This document shows, piece by piece, positions 8,891 through 18,323 of a stretch of 34,944 nucleotides of DNA. Below the pieces are notes generated by a model. It searched no databases, had not been told where the DNA came from, and saw only the letters and a program-made list of their open reading frames with translations. The stretch covers positions 1 to 34,944 of the forward strand of contig PIVM01000045.1 in assembly GCA_003353945.1 (NCBI GenBank), read 5' to 3'. The position numbers and the translations under genes are program-made. Positions within the stretch are counted from its first letter, which is position 1; each line of letters begins with the position of its first letter. Origin of the DNA: Gammaproteobacteria bacterium (GTDB lineage: Bacteria > Pseudomonadota > Gammaproteobacteria > Pseudomonadales > PIVM01).

Positions 8891-10237
8891 TCACGCAAGC
8901 ATTTCCAATATCTCGCTTGTTTTCTTTTCCATAAGCAGCCTGTCACCCCGGCTTTCAACATTCAAACGCACGACGGGTTCCGTATTGGACATCCTCACAT
9001 TAAAACGCCATTGCGCAAAACTCATGCTCAGGCCATCAGTAAAATCAATATCTTCTGCTTGATCCTGATACCGTGCCTGTATCTTTTCCAGCATTGCCTT
9101 GGGGTCTTCGATACGATTATTAATTTCTCCACTGACAGGATAAGCGTCCATCCTCTCTTGCACCAACTCAGATAAGTTCTTGCCGCTGGAACATATCAAC
9201 CCGGCCACCAATAACCAGGGAATCATACCACTGTCACAATAGGCAAAATCCCTGAAATAATGATGGGCACTCATCTCGCCGCCATAAATAGCATTTTCTT
9301 TGCGCATACGCTCTTTTATAAAAGCATGGCCCGTCTTGCTCTGGACGACCCGACCTCCATTCTGTTTCACAATATCGATCGTATTCCAGGTGAGCCGAGG
9401 GTCATGCACAATGGGCTCGCCGGGGTGTTGGGTAAGAAATGCCTCCGCCAGTAAACCGACAACATAATAGCCCTCAATAAACTCTCCTCTTTCATTAAAA
9501 AAGAAGCAACGATCAAAATCACCATCCCAGGCGATGCCTAAATCCGCCTTATGTTTGTTTACCGCATCAATCGTTGCCTCTCGATTTTCGACCAGTAAGG
9601 GATTGGGAACACCGTTGGGAAAATTGCCGTCCGGCTCATGATGCACTTTGATAAATTCAAAGGGAAGTGTGTTTTCAAGCAGGTCTATGATTGCTCCCGC
9701 ACCACCATTACCCGCATTGACGACAATCTTTAATGGCTTAAGACACGCCAAGTCGATATATGATAGCAAATGTTCGACATAGGCTTCACTGGCTTGCAAA
9801 CGGTGTACTGTGCCTTTATTTGGCGACGTCCCAAACTGATTTTCTTCGGCCAGCCGTTTAATATCCAGCAAACCGGTATCGCCGCTAATGGGCTTGGATT
9901 GCTCACGTACAAACTTCATGCCGTTATAATCTTTTGGGTTGTGACTGGCTGTAACGACAATCCCACCATCCATATTGAAATGTGAGGTTGCAAAATAGAT
10001 CTCTTCAGTACCGCACTGGCCAATATCGTAGACATCGGCCCCTCCATCTATCAAACCATTGGTCAGCGCACCACACATCGCCCGACTAGTGAGGCGAATA
10101 TCATGCCCCACCACCACTTTGCTGGGTTTTACCACTTCGGCATAAGCTCGGCCAATCCGGTAGGCAATGTCTTCATTCAGCTCATCGGGAATTCGCCCAC
10201 GCACATCATAGGCTTTAAAACAGGTCAATTCTTTCAC
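8891..10237 (-). CDS. manB: Phosphomannomutase/phosphoglucomutase
   Basis: This 448-residue alpha-D-phosphohexomutase of the CpsG/ManB type converts mannose-6-phosphate to mannose-1-phosphate, and possibly the glucose pair. Domain 1 carries the phosphoserine loop [15 protein letters not shown] (about residues 93-107). The Mg-binding loop is [14 protein letters not shown]. The sugar-recognition loop is [11 protein letters not shown], and the C-terminal phosphate site is [15 protein letters not shown]. It is the third gene of the leftward manC-galU-manB operon and begins 9 bases after galU. The start is GTG at 10237 with only a weak upstream GAG. Together with ManC it makes GDP-mannose for the polysaccharide. 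Confidence 0.94.
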   Translation of the reverse strand: MKELTCFKAYDVRGRIPDELNEDIAYRIGRAYAEVVKPSKVVVGHDIRLTSRAMCGALTNGLIDGGADVYDIGQCGTEEIYFATSHFNMDGGIVVTASHNPKDYNGMKFVREQSKPISGDTGLLDIKRLAEENQFGTSPNKGTVHRLQASEAYVEHLLSYIDLACLKPLKIVVNAGNGGAGAIIDLLENTLPFEFIKVHHEPDGNFPNGVPNPLLVENREATIDAVNKHKADLGIAWDGDFDRCFFFNERGEFIEGYYVVGLLAEAFLTQHPGEPIVHDPRLTWNTIDIVKQNGGRVVQSKTGHAFIKERMRKENAIYGGEMSAHHYFRDFAYCDSGMIPWLLVAGLICSSGKNLSELVQERMDAYPVSGEINNRIEDPKAMLEKIQARYQDQAEDIDFTDGLSMSFAQWRFNVRMSNTEPVVRLNVESRGDRLLMEKKTSEILEMLA

Positions 10238-10246
10238 AACAGCAAC

Positions 10247-11077
10247 TCACTCAGATTCGTAAAAATTCTTGTAGAAATAATTGGTCGCCTCGACAAAGCC
10301 ATCAATACTACCGCAATCAAAGCGTAAGCCTTGAAACTTATATGCCATCACACAGCCATCCTTTGCCTGTTGCAGCAAGGCATCAGTCAACTGTATTTCA
10401 CCGTTTTTACCCGGTGGTGTATTTCTTAGCACTTCAAAAATATCAGGCGTTAAAATATAACGACCGATTATCGCCAGGTTGCTGGGAGCCTCTTTTGGAT
10501 CAGGTTTCTCCACCATATTTTCAACTGTATACAGGTCATCTTTCATGCATTCACCTGCAATAATTCCGTATTTGCTCACCTGATCATTCGGCACTTCCAT
10601 AATCGCCACAATCGAACAGCGAAATTGTTTGTATAACTTCACCATTTGAGACAACACACCATCTCCGTTGTGATTAACACACAAATCATCCGATAAAATC
10701 ACACCGAAAGGCTCATTGCCGATCAGTGTTTCACCACTCAAGATGGCGTGACCAAGACCTTTCATCTCATGTTGACGGGTAAAGGAGAAACTCCCCTTTG
10801 CCAGTACATTGCGAATACTGTCCAGATACATTTCTTTGTCGGTGCCTGCGATTTGATGTTCCAATTCATAACTGATATCAAAATGATCTGCAATTGCTCG
10901 TTTACCGCGACCGGTAACAAAGGCAACCTCATACAGATCGGCATCGATGGCTTCTTCGACGCCGTATTGCACCAGCGGTTTATTCACCACAGGCAGCATT
11001 TCTTTGGGCATCGACTTTGTTGCTGGTAAAAATCGTGTGCCATAACCAGCCACCGGAAACAAACATTTTTTAATCAT
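10247..11077 (-). CDS. galU: UTP-glucose-1-phosphate uridylyltransferase
   Basis: This 276-residue nucleotidyltransferase makes UDP-glucose from UTP and glucose-1-phosphate. The N-terminal signature is CLFPVAGYGTRFLPATKSMPK. EEAIDADLYEVAFVTGRGKRAI, FGVILSDDLCVN, MVEKPDPKEAPSNLAIIGRYIL and a C-terminal LRFDCGSIDGFVEA complete the GalU pattern. Start ATG 11077 is supported by AAGGGA 6 bases upstream. An in-frame start at 11101 would add eight residues without a ribosome site. UDP-glucose is the precursor for the UDP-uronic acid chemistry encoded at 2.8-5.2 kb, so it fits the EPS locus. manB follows after 9 bases, and manC lies 69 bases upstream across a single REP. Confidence 0.95.
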   Translation of the reverse strand: MIKKCLFPVAGYGTRFLPATKSMPKEMLPVVNKPLVQYGVEEAIDADLYEVAFVTGRGKRAIADHFDISYELEHQIAGTDKEMYLDSIRNVLAKGSFSFTRQHEMKGLGHAILSGETLIGNEPFGVILSDDLCVNHNGDGVLSQMVKLYKQFRCSIVAIMEVPNDQVSKYGIIAGECMKDDLYTVENMVEKPDPKEAPSNLAIIGRYILTPDIFEVLRNTPPGKNGEIQLTDALLQQAKDGCVMAYKFQGLRFDCGSIDGFVEATNYFYKNFYESE

Positions 11078-11107
11078 GGTTTTCCCTTGATTTATTAGCA
11101 TTTAATA

Positions 11108-11129
11108 GGTGCGCACGGCGCACCCTACC
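11108..11129. repeat. REP copy D (single)
   Basis: A single hairpin repeat, GGTGCGCACGGCGCACCCTA from 11108, fills most of the 69-base gap between manC and galU. Its loop reads ACGG where the others read GGGG. Being inside an operon, its hairpin may affect the relative amounts of manC and galU message. Confidence 0.8.
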
Positions 11130-11146
11130 GTTATGAATTCGTTTCT

Positions 11147-12562
11147 TTAGCGACCATACCTGTCATCAAAACGAACAATATCGTCCTCACCCAAGTAACT
11201 ACCCGATTGTACTTCAATAATCTCCAGAGGTATTACACCCGGATTACTTAGGCGGTGTTTACGCCCAAGAGGGATATAGGTGGACTGATCCTCTCCCAAC
11301 AATAATTCTTTTTCATCATTGATAATCCGCGCCGTACCTTTCACCACAATCCAGTGTTCCGCCCGATGATGATGCATCTGCAACGAGAGCGTATGCCCAG
11401 GATTGACAATAATCCGTTTCACCTGAAAGCGCCCATCCTCCACTAATGACTCGTAAGATCCCCACGGCCGATACACGACAGTATGAGATGAAACTTCTTT
11501 ACGCCCCTGAGCCTGTAACTGTAGAACAATCTCTTTCACGTCCTGAACCCGGCCTTTCTCGGCTACCAGCACCGCATCGGCAGTTTCTACCACAATCATA
11601 TCTTCAATACCGACAGCAGAGACCAGCCGAGATTCACTACGAAGATAGCTGTTCTTAACATCATGGGTGACCACATCCCCCACCCTGACATTTCCTGCTT
11701 CATCCTGCGGCTCAACCTCCCAAAGCGTGGACCATCCCCCCACATCACTCCAGTCACAATCCATGGGAATCACCACGCCAGATTCCGTTCGCTCCATAAC
11801 CGCATAATCGATCGAATCGGACGGACTGGACGCAAATGCCTGTTCATCCACTCTTACAAAGTCCAGGTCATTATGGGTATTCTCAAATGCCTTCCGGCAA
11901 GCCTGCATAATGTTTGGAGCAAACTTTTGCAGCTCTTCCAAATAACTGGCTGCTTGAAACAAAAATATACCGCTGTTCCAATAGTACTCACCACTGTCAC
12001 AATACGATTGGGCTGTTGCTAAGTCCGGCTTTTCCGCAAAATGCTTCACTTGATAGGAACCACCATCAGCAGCCAACGCGTCACCGCGCTGAATATAGCC
12101 ATAGCCGGTTTCCGCCTTACCCGGCACGACACCAAAGGTGACTAATGCACCCTGGCGGGCATAAGCCAAGCCTCTGTTGACCGCATCATGAAAGAGCGCC
12201 TCACGCTTAATCACATGATCAGCCGGCAGTACCAACAAGACAGCGTCTTTATCCTGTTGCAACGCTTGCATGGCAGCCAATGCCACTGCAGGCGCAGTAT
12301 TTCTTCCCTGGGGTTCAAGAATGATTTTTGATTCGACCTGCAATTGCCTTAACTGCTCGGCCACTAGAAATCGATGTTTTTCATTGCAGACGACAATCCC
12401 ATCCTGCAATTCTGGCAAACCTTCAAGTCGAAGCCAGGTCTGTTGCAACATGGTGTGATCTCCACCACCCATCAGCGATAAAAACTGTTTTGGATAGAGT
12501 TCTCGCGAAATCGGCCATAAACGACTGCCCACACCGCCCGACAATAATACTGGTACTAACAT
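11147..12562 (-). CDS. manC: Mannose-1-phosphate guanylyltransferase / mannose-6-phosphate isomerase (bifunctional)
   Basis: This 471-residue two-domain enzyme makes GDP-mannose and isomerises fructose-6-phosphate to mannose-6-phosphate. The N-terminal nucleotidyltransferase domain has PVLLSGGVGSRLWPISRE and YPKQF (about residues 4-29). It also has LVLPADHVI, KHFAEKPD, YYWNSGIFLF and WSDVGGW. The C-terminal cupin domain (about 345-471) is the type II isomerase, with YRPWGSYE, VNPGHTLSLQMHHHRAEHWIVVKG and metal-binding His residues. Start ATG 12562 has AGGA 7 bases upstream and matches family starts. The open frame to 12658 is not supported. It heads the manC-galU-manB operon. Confidence 0.95.
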   Translation of the reverse strand: MLVPVLLSGGVGSRLWPISRELYPKQFLSLMGGGDHTMLQQTWLRLEGLPELQDGIVVCNEKHRFLVAEQLRQLQVESKIILEPQGRNTAPAVALAAMQALQQDKDAVLLVLPADHVIKREALFHDAVNRGLAYARQGALVTFGVVPGKAETGYGYIQRGDALAADGGSYQVKHFAEKPDLATAQSYCDSGEYYWNSGIFLFQAASYLEELQKFAPNIMQACRKAFENTHNDLDFVRVDEQAFASSPSDSIDYAVMERTESGVVIPMDCDWSDVGGWSTLWEVEPQDEAGNVRVGDVVTHDVKNSYLRSESRLVSAVGIEDMIVVETADAVLVAEKGRVQDVKEIVLQLQAQGRKEVSSHTVVYRPWGSYESLVEDGRFQVKRIIVNPGHTLSLQMHHHRAEHWIVVKGTARIINDEKELLLGEDQSTYIPLGRKHRLSNPGVIPLEIIEVQSGSYLGEDDIVRFDDRYGR

Positions 12563-12715
12563 ATGTAATCCTTTGAATGAACTCTGTTGGCACTTACAAC
12601 CTCTTAAGACACGACCAATGACCAACAGGTAAAAACCGATGAGTATACTACCTGTCACTGCTAGACATAAATGCTTTTCACACGCAGGGACGCCATCCTA
12701 AGATAGCAATGCATG

Positions 12716-12730
12716 TAGACATGTTGTCTA
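12716..12730. promoter_or_regulatory. Inverted-repeat operator candidate upstream of fabA
   Basis: TAGACA-TGT-TGTCTA is a perfect 6+6 dyad with a 3-base centre, lying in the 307-base gap between divergent manC and fabA. Its size suits a TetR-type regulator of fatty acid synthesis such as FabR or DesT, but I cannot match it to a published consensus and the target gene is not certain. A related TAGACA occurs at 12662. No clear -35/-10 pair was found nearby. Confidence 0.3.
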
Positions 12731-12869
12731 GAGTAAGTACAATAGCGCCGGCTTGGGCAGCCCCTCACGGTGGCTCAATTGGCATTTGTGTCGTAAAATT
12801 TGAACTCAGAACACAGGGTGTCCACAACAAGCATCGAACACGATCCACCCCTCCAATAAACAAGGCTAT

Positions 12870-13415
12870 ATGACGACTCCATTTATGCTTGAACATATGC
12901 TTGAAAAACAGTCATTCACAAAGGAAGAACTCATCGCTTGCGGTCACGGCAAATTATTTGGCCCCGGTAATGCTCAATTACCTACCGACAATATGTTGAT
13001 GGTAGACCGCATCAAACATATCTCAACCGAAGGCGGACTGTACGGCAAGGGTGAAATTATTGCTGAATTGGATATTAACCCTGACCTATGGTTTTTTGAA
13101 TGTCACTTCCCCGGTGATCCGGTTATGCCAGGCTGTCTCGGATTGGATGCCATGTGGCAACTGGTCGGATTTTATCTTGGCTGGAAAGGAAACCCAGGTC
13201 GAGGCCGGGCTTTGGGAGCTGGAGAAATTAAATTCACCGGGCAAGTCCTACCGAGCGCAAAAAAAGTTACTTATCATTTACATTTAAAGCGTGTTATCGA
13301 GCGTAAACTTGTTATGGGTATTGCCGATGGCTCGCTGATTGTCGATGATGAAGAAATATACCAGACTAAAGATCTGCGTGTTGGGCTGTTTACAGCTGAT
13401 AAAACCGACTTTTAA
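12870..13415 (+). CDS. fabA: 3-hydroxydecanoyl-ACP dehydratase/isomerase
   Basis: This 181-residue cytoplasmic enzyme dehydrates 3-hydroxydecanoyl-ACP and isomerises the product to the cis-3 form, opening the unsaturated fatty acid branch. [20 protein letters not shown] and [20 protein letters not shown] contain the catalytic His79 and Asp93. [16 protein letters not shown] and LRVGLF complete the FabA pattern. E. coli FabA has 172 residues, so the extra N-terminal residues before QSFTKEEL are slightly long. ATG 12870 is kept because AAGG lies 4 bases before it. ATG 12885 and ATG 12897 are alternatives. fabB follows 76 bases downstream, the usual anaerobic unsaturated fatty acid pair of gammaproteobacteria. 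Confidence 0.97.
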   Translation: MTTPFMLEHMLEKQSFTKEELIACGHGKLFGPGNAQLPTDNMLMVDRIKHISTEGGLYGKGEIIAELDINPDLWFFECHFPGDPVMPGCLGLDAMWQLVGFYLGWKGNPGRGRALGAGEIKFTGQVLPSAKKVTYHLHLKRVIERKLVMGIADGSLIVDDEEIYQTKDLRVGLFTADKTDF

Positions 13416-13491
13416 GCCCGGAATAATCGCCAGACAGGCATCCCCTATGCGATAATCCGCGTAAACAAGAACAACCCTGACGAGGTTTTTT

Positions 13492-14706
13492 ATGAAACGT
13501 GTGGTAGTGACTGGATTAGGCATCGTATCCTGTCTAGGCAATAATGCACAAACTGTGCTTGACTCACTGCGCCAAGGCACTTCGGGAATTCGCTTTAACG
13601 AAATTTATCAGGAGCTGGGCTTTCGTAGCTGCGTATCAGGCCATATTGATATTGACCTGAAATCGCTGATCGATCGCAAAGCACTGCGCTTTATGGGAGC
13701 TGCTGCCGCTTTCGCCTATATTTCGATGCAACAGGCGATAGCCGATGCCGGTCTCCAACCCCAGCACATTTCCAATCCACGCACCGGTATTATCGCCGGT
13801 TCGGGCGGTGCAGCTTCCTCCAGCCAGGTTGAAGCCGCTGATATTATGCGACAACGCGGTTTAAAACGAGTTGGCGCCTATCGCGTCACCCAAACCATGT
13901 CCAGCACAGTCTCTGCCTGCCTGGCCACACCCTTTAAAATCAAGGGTGTGAATTATTCAATCTCCTCAGCCTGCGCCACCTCCGCACACTGCATTGGTAA
14001 TGGCATGGAACAAATACAAATGGGCAAGCAGGATATTGTCTTTGCCGGTGGAGGCGAAGAAGAACATTGGAGCCTGTCCTGTCTGTTTGACGCCATGGGC
14101 GCCTTATCAAGCAATTACAATGACACACCCACTAAAGCCAGTCGGGCGTATGATGCAAACCGTGATGGATTTGTAATCGCTGGCGGCGGCGGCATGCTGG
14201 TTTTGGAGGAGTTGGAGCACGCTTTAGACCGCGGAGCCAAAATATACGCAGAAGTGGTTGGTTATGGCGCCACCTCTGACGGCTATGATATGGTGGCTCC
14301 TTCAGGAGAAGGCGCTGTCCGTTGTATGCAACAAGCCGCTCAAACGGTTGATGGACCCATCGACTACATCAATGCTCATGGCACCAGCACGCCGGCTGGT
14401 GATGTACAAGAGCTTAAGGCAATAAAAGAAACCTTTAAAGAGTCGATACCTTTAGTCAGTTCAACCAAATCGCTTTCCGGTCACTCGCTGGGCGCTACTG
14501 GTGTACAAGAAGCAATCTATAGCTTGCTAATGCTGCAAAACAATTTTGTTGCCGCATCCGCTAATATTGACGAATTAGACCCCGAAGCCAACGGCATACC
14601 GGTTGTACTGGAACGCAAAGATGATGTCACTCTTAATAGAGTGATGTCCAATAGCTTTGGTTTTGGGGGCACCAATGCCTCATTGGTACTTCAACGTTAT
14701 AGTTGA
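13492..14706 (+). CDS. fabB: 3-oxoacyl-ACP synthase I
   Basis: This 404-residue condensing enzyme elongates acyl-ACP with malonyl-ACP and is needed for the cis-unsaturated intermediates made by FabA. The catalytic Cys-His-His triad is visible: [10 protein letters not shown] (Cys161), [12 protein letters not shown] (His296) and [14 protein letters not shown] (His331). The C-terminal [15 protein letters not shown] glycine-rich loop is present. GAGG sits 6 bases before the ATG. Length and motifs fit FabB rather than FabF, as does pairing with fabA. The 3' region holds a REP and other short repeats. Confidence 0.97.
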   Translation: MKRVVVTGLGIVSCLGNNAQTVLDSLRQGTSGIRFNEIYQELGFRSCVSGHIDIDLKSLIDRKALRFMGAAAAFAYISMQQAIADAGLQPQHISNPRTGIIAGSGGAASSSQVEAADIMRQRGLKRVGAYRVTQTMSSTVSACLATPFKIKGVNYSISSACATSAHCIGNGMEQIQMGKQDIVFAGGGEEEHWSLSCLFDAMGALSSNYNDTPTKASRAYDANRDGFVIAGGGGMLVLEELEHALDRGAKIYAEVVGYGATSDGYDMVAPSGEGAVRCMQQAAQTVDGPIDYINAHGTSTPAGDVQELKAIKETFKESIPLVSSTKSLSGHSLGATGVQEAIYSLLMLQNNFVAASANIDELDPEANGIPVVLERKDDVTLNRVMSNSFGFGGTNASLVLQRYS

Positions 14707-14731
14707 AAACGAGTTGAGAACGTTATTGCTT

Positions 14732-14753
14732 CGTAGGGTGCGCCCCGCGCACC
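14732..14753. repeat. REP copy E (single)
   Basis: CGTAGGGTGCGCCCCGCGCA begins at 14732 just after fabB, in the orientation of the right-hand copies of pairs A-C. It lies between convergent fabB and moeA and can form a GC-rich hairpin. Confidence 0.82.
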
Positions 14754-14757
14754 TTCG

Positions 14758-14791
14758 AAACCCGGTCTTTGGTTCAAAACCCGGTCTTTGG
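14758..14791. repeat. Short direct repeat downstream of fabB
   Basis: AAACCCGGTCTTTGG occurs exactly twice, at 14758-14772 and 14777-14791, with a 19-base period. It lies between REP E and a GC-rich hairpin. No function is evident. Confidence 0.75.
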
Positions 14792-14798
14792 CACTACT

Positions 14799-14818
14799 GG
14801 TGCGGGGGCCGCACCCCA
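14799..14818. repeat. GC-rich inverted repeat between fabB and moeA
   Basis: GGTGCGG-GGG-CCGCACC forms a 7-bp perfect stem (14799-14815). It resembles a diverged REP arm (GGTGCG...CGCACC) and may be the partner of REP E. No T tract follows, so it is not a classical intrinsic terminator on either strand. Confidence 0.55.
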
Positions 14819-14855
14819 CTTTGACACAGCCGCTTACTTCAGGCCGCAGTAATTA

Positions 14856-16079
14856 TTAACAAAATGGCTCTTCCAGCAGAATCAACTGAACAGTATCTCC
14901 GACCGCAATCGTTTCACCCACAGGTACAATGACCAACGCATTCGCCCAACTGACTGAACGTAAAACACCGGAACTTTGATTAGGATAAATATCCGCAACG
15001 AGTTCGCCGGATTCATATTCCAGTCGCGCTCGCAGATATTCCTGCCTTACCGCTTTCTTCGGACGCTGGAAACGGGCTGCTGCTGTTATCCGCACAGGTA
15101 GCACACGTTGTGCATTTTGCATTTTTGCCAACAAAGGTTGCGCCACCAAGCGATAGGTTACATAGGCAGCCGCTGGATTTCCGGGCAGACCAAGAAACGG
15201 CGTTCCTTTTACATGGCCATAGGCCAGGGGTTTACCGGGTTTGATCGCCAACTTCCATAATCGCAGTTCACCGAGCGCTTCTACCTGCTCTTTGACATGA
15301 TCTTCTTCACCCACCGATACACCGCCGCTGGAAATAATACAATCGGCTTGCTGCGCTGCTTCAGCCAAAACACGGTGCGTCGCCTCGGCGGTGTCAGCCA
15401 CAACGCCATAATCGAGCAGTTCATAACCGTACGTCTGCAACAATCCCAGTAAAGTATATCGATTAGAGTTATATATATGCCCTGGCTTAAGCGGCTCTCC
15501 CGGTTCCAGCAACTCATCACCGGTAGAAATCAATGCAACCTTCAATGGTTTGAACGTTTCTACCTCTTTAACACCTATGGAGGCCAGTAAACCCAGATCC
15601 TGAGCCCGCAGCCGATGGCCTTTTGACAATATAATCTGGCCTTGCTCAATATCCTGCCCCATGGGTCTGACATTCTGACGCAATTCAATGGGTCCTTCTA
15701 AGTGAACCAGCCCCTTTGCGTCAACTTTTGATTTTTCCTGCATTACCACGGCATCGGCGTCAGGAGGCACTTCTGCACCCGTAAAAATCCGTGCAATCGT
15801 ACCCGGTTGCAGTGACACGCCAACATCTCCGGCAGCAATACGCTGACTCACAGCAAAATAATTGTCCGGTTGCGCCTGCCAATCTGCCAGTTTTAAGGCA
15901 TAACCGTCCATAGCACTGTTATCTGCGGGAGGTACCTCGACCGGAGACTTCACTTCTACTGCCAACACCCTGCCAAGAGCCTCGTCGATGGTCATTAGTT
16001 CTGTTGCTGTCACCGGATTTACTTCATCCAGTAGCAAACCCAAAGCTTCATCAATGGATGTCAACGTTGTCTTGTTCAT
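14856..16079 (-). CDS. moeA: Molybdopterin molybdenumtransferase
   Basis: This 407-residue enzyme inserts molybdate into adenylated molybdopterin, the last step of molybdenum cofactor synthesis. Motifs run in family order: VPPADNSAMDGYALK (about 48-62), RIFTGAEVPPDADAVVMQE, RAQDLGLLASIGV, STGDELLEPGEPLKPGHIYN and SSGGVSVGEEDHVKE (MPT-binding fold). LAIKPGKPLAYG, FLGLPGNPAAAYVTY and a C-terminal domain IV follow. Length matches MoeA of E. coli (411). The ATG at 16079 has no strong ribosome site. moaB lies 101 bases upstream on the same strand, so the two are probably co-transcribed. Confidence 0.96.
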   Translation of the reverse strand: MNKTTLTSIDEALGLLLDEVNPVTATELMTIDEALGRVLAVEVKSPVEVPPADNSAMDGYALKLADWQAQPDNYFAVSQRIAAGDVGVSLQPGTIARIFTGAEVPPDADAVVMQEKSKVDAKGLVHLEGPIELRQNVRPMGQDIEQGQIILSKGHRLRAQDLGLLASIGVKEVETFKPLKVALISTGDELLEPGEPLKPGHIYNSNRYTLLGLLQTYGYELLDYGVVADTAEATHRVLAEAAQQADCIISSGGVSVGEEDHVKEQVEALGELRLWKLAIKPGKPLAYGHVKGTPFLGLPGNPAAAYVTYRLVAQPLLAKMQNAQRVLPVRITAAARFQRPKKAVRQEYLRARLEYESGELVADIYPNQSSGVLRSVSWANALVIVPVGETIAVGDTVQLILLEEPFC

Positions 16080-16180
16080 AATTAAATGGCGCTTATGCTA
16101 TTAAACAGAGGATGCAACAAACCTGCGCTTTGCACGACTAAATTGACGTAGAGTCGGCTCAATGCACAGGATTCATTTAT

Positions 16181-16723
16181 TCAATGCGTTTTATATCGCG
16201 TATCCAATACTGACACAAAGTTACAGGGACGATGGCGGCTATCAAGCTGTTCACGCAATATCCCTTCCCAGGCCGTACGACATGCGCCCGTTGACCCCGG
16301 CATACAGAATATCAACGTATTATTTGCCATGCCCGCCACAGCGCGCGACTGCACAGTTGACGTACCAATATCCTGATAGGAGAGTGAACGAAACAGCTCT
16401 CCAAATCCCTCAACCTGTTTATCAAACAAAGGCATCACAGCTTCGGGAGTGGAATCACGGCCACTAAATCCAGTGCCACCGGTCACTAACACTGCCTGAA
16501 TACTGGAATCTGCGATCCAACGAGAAATAACAGCGCGAAGCTGATAGATATCGTCAATGACAATAGCCTTGTCACTGATCTCATGCCCCACCAATTTGAG
16601 CTGTTCCACTAAATACTGCCCGGAAGTATCATTCTGCTCAGTACGGGTATCAGAAACCGTTAATACGGCTGTTTTGAGGCTCGCCACCTCTGGAACATCC
16701 TGTGAAACATCGTGCTGACTCAT
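16181..16723 (-). CDS. moaB: Molybdenum cofactor biosynthesis protein B
   Basis: This 180-residue MogA/MoaB-fold protein probably adenylates molybdopterin before MoeA acts. Signatures are AVLTVSDTRTEQNDTSGQYL (about 19-38), VLVTGGTGFSGRDSTPEAV (about 81-99) and IFCMPGSTGACRTAWEGIL near the C-terminus. The RHRPCNF ending is typical of MoaB rather than MogA. AGAGG 5 bases before ATG 16723 supports the start. It lies immediately upstream of moeA on the same strand. Confidence 0.95.
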   Translation of the reverse strand: MSQHDVSQDVPEVASLKTAVLTVSDTRTEQNDTSGQYLVEQLKLVGHEISDKAIVIDDIYQLRAVISRWIADSSIQAVLVTGGTGFSGRDSTPEAVMPLFDKQVEGFGELFRSLSYQDIGTSTVQSRAVAGMANNTLIFCMPGSTGACRTAWEGILREQLDSRHRPCNFVSVLDTRYKTH

Positions 16724-16823
16724 ATTGACCTCTCTTTATTCTATCTACTGCATTCTCTCTACTGCAAAAGCACTCTTCCTAAACACGCCTGCGTACGCGG
16801 GAGAAGGGCTGCGGCTTCACACT

Positions 16824-17684
16824 TTACATGTAATATTCTCTGACTACATCCGCCAAATGACTGCGCCAGGGCTGCTGTTTGATGCCAAAACTATTCAATA
16901 TTTTTTCGCAGGACATCACGACCGGTGCAAGCGATAGTTCATCACTGTGATAACAGGCTTTTTCTACAAGCTCCAGTTTATCCTCGCTCAACAACGGATC
17001 GTATTGGCTGGCAACAGCAATGGCGGCCTCTGAAAACTGGTAACCACTGGCGAGCCCTGCACTGCAATAATGAAATACTCCCCTACCAGGCGCGCCACAA
17101 GATAATTGCTGTATCATTGCAATCAGCACCCTGGCAATGTCCGAAGCGGCGGAGGGATTACTTTGTATGCTCGGATCATATAGCAATACATCTTCCTGGC
17201 TGGCCTTTTTCAACAAACGGTGGAGGTAATTATCGCTCCATTGACTGTATCGCCACCCCGTCCTGATAATCAGCAAATCACTCAATTGGTCCTGCAAAGC
17301 CTGCTCAATCGAAACTTGCCACCTGCCATAGTCGTTTAGTGGTGCCACCGGATCACTTTCTATGTAGGGGGTATTTTTTATGCCATCAAACACCTGATAG
17401 TCCCCAATGTAAATCAATACACTCTGCTCGCTTGCACATTGCTCAGCAACCGCTTTGAGTAGTTTGAAATACGAGGACTGATCCTTGACTGTTAGTTCAT
17501 CCTCAACCAGAGAGCAGATAACACAATCAACTTTTGATCGTGAAATCAACTCTACTACTTGCTCGTTTTTATCACCAGGGCACCAGCCTCCAAGCAACAA
17601 ATCAAAGCCCGAAGATAACGATTTCAATCGCTGGACAATACCCCGTTCTATCTGGCTCGCTCCATTTATAAGCAACAGTTTCAC
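16824..17684 (-). CDS. RmlD-like sugar-nucleotide reductase family protein, degenerate active site
   Basis: This 286-residue protein has the layout of the RmlD/dTDP-4-dehydrorhamnose reductase family. It has an N-terminal Rossmann-like strand (MKLLLINGASQI), a central IYIGDYQVFDG (where RmlD has STDYVFDG) and ESDPVAPLNDYGRWQVSIEQ. LLIIRTGWRYS and a C-terminal substrate domain follow. The glycine-rich loop reads NGASQIERG rather than GxxGQxG. The usual YxxxK reads YGRWQ, so the catalytic Lys is replaced by Gln. It therefore may bind a ligand without catalysing reduction. The start is GTG 17684 with a poor ribosome site. It sits between ssb and moaB on the same strand, with no rhamnose genes nearby. 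Confidence 0.68.
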   Translation of the reverse strand: MKLLLINGASQIERGIVQRLKSLSSGFDLLLGGWCPGDKNEQVVELISRSKVDCVICSLVEDELTVKDQSSYFKLLKAVAEQCASEQSVLIYIGDYQVFDGIKNTPYIESDPVAPLNDYGRWQVSIEQALQDQLSDLLIIRTGWRYSQWSDNYLHRLLKKASQEDVLLYDPSIQSNPSAASDIARVLIAMIQQLSCGAPGRGVFHYCSAGLASGYQFSEAAIAVASQYDPLLSEDKLELVEKACYHSDELSLAPVVMSCEKILNSFGIKQQPWRSHLADVVREYYM

Positions 17685-17798
17685 AAGCAGGTCTCAACTC
17701 CGTCGGTCGTTCTAATTCACTGTCGGACTTAACATTAGCGACCAAGAATAATGCTGGAATACATCTGCCATATCCGCAACAGGCTTATATCTCCAAGC

Positions 17799-18323
17799 TT
17801 AAAACGGAATGTCATCATCAAAGTCTTCAAACCCCCCCGGTGAAGGCGTTGGCGCAGGGGCCCCACTTACTGGATTAGCCTGCGCAGCTTGAGGAGGCGC
17901 AGCTTGCTGCGGTGCCGCCGCAGGCTGCTTAGCATAGGTATTATTGGACTGGGGCGCATTAAAACCCGCTGATTGGTCCGCTCCGGCACGGCTATCCAAC
18001 ATTTGCATTTCGTTGCCCACAATTTCGGTGGTATAACGGTCTTGTCCGCCCTGATCCTGCCATTTGCGAGTACGCAAGGAGCCTTCTACATAGACTTTTG
18101 AACCTTTACGTAAATACTCTCCGCATATTTCAGCCAATCTATTATAAAACACCACCCGGTGCCACTCGGTGCGCTCCTGAGGAGCCCCTGTCTGCTTGTC
18201 TTTCCAGGTTTCCGATGTTGCAACTGTGATATTTGTGACTGCACCACCGGATGGCATATAACGCGTCTCCGGGTCAGCACCACAATTTCCAATCAAAATA
18301 ACCTTATTAATACCTCGCGCCAT
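17799..18323 (-). CDS. ssb: Single-stranded DNA-binding protein
   Basis: This 174-residue protein has an N-terminal OB fold ([65 protein letters not shown]). A disordered Gln/Ala/Pro-rich linker spans about residues 118-164. The acidic tip DFDDDIPF recruits replication and repair partners. It acts as a tetramer coating single-stranded DNA. GAGAGGGG about 8 bases before ATG 18323 supports the start. I saw no LexA box (CTGT-N8-ACAG) and no divergent uvrA in the 273 bases upstream, unlike enterobacteria. Confidence 0.97.
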   Translation of the reverse strand: MARGINKVILIGNCGADPETRYMPSGGAVTNITVATSETWKDKQTGAPQERTEWHRVVFYNRLAEICGEYLRKGSKVYVEGSLRTRKWQDQGGQDRYTTEIVGNEMQMLDSRAGADQSAGFNAPQSNNTYAKQPAAAPQQAAPPQAAQANPVSGAPAPTPSPGGFEDFDDDIPF

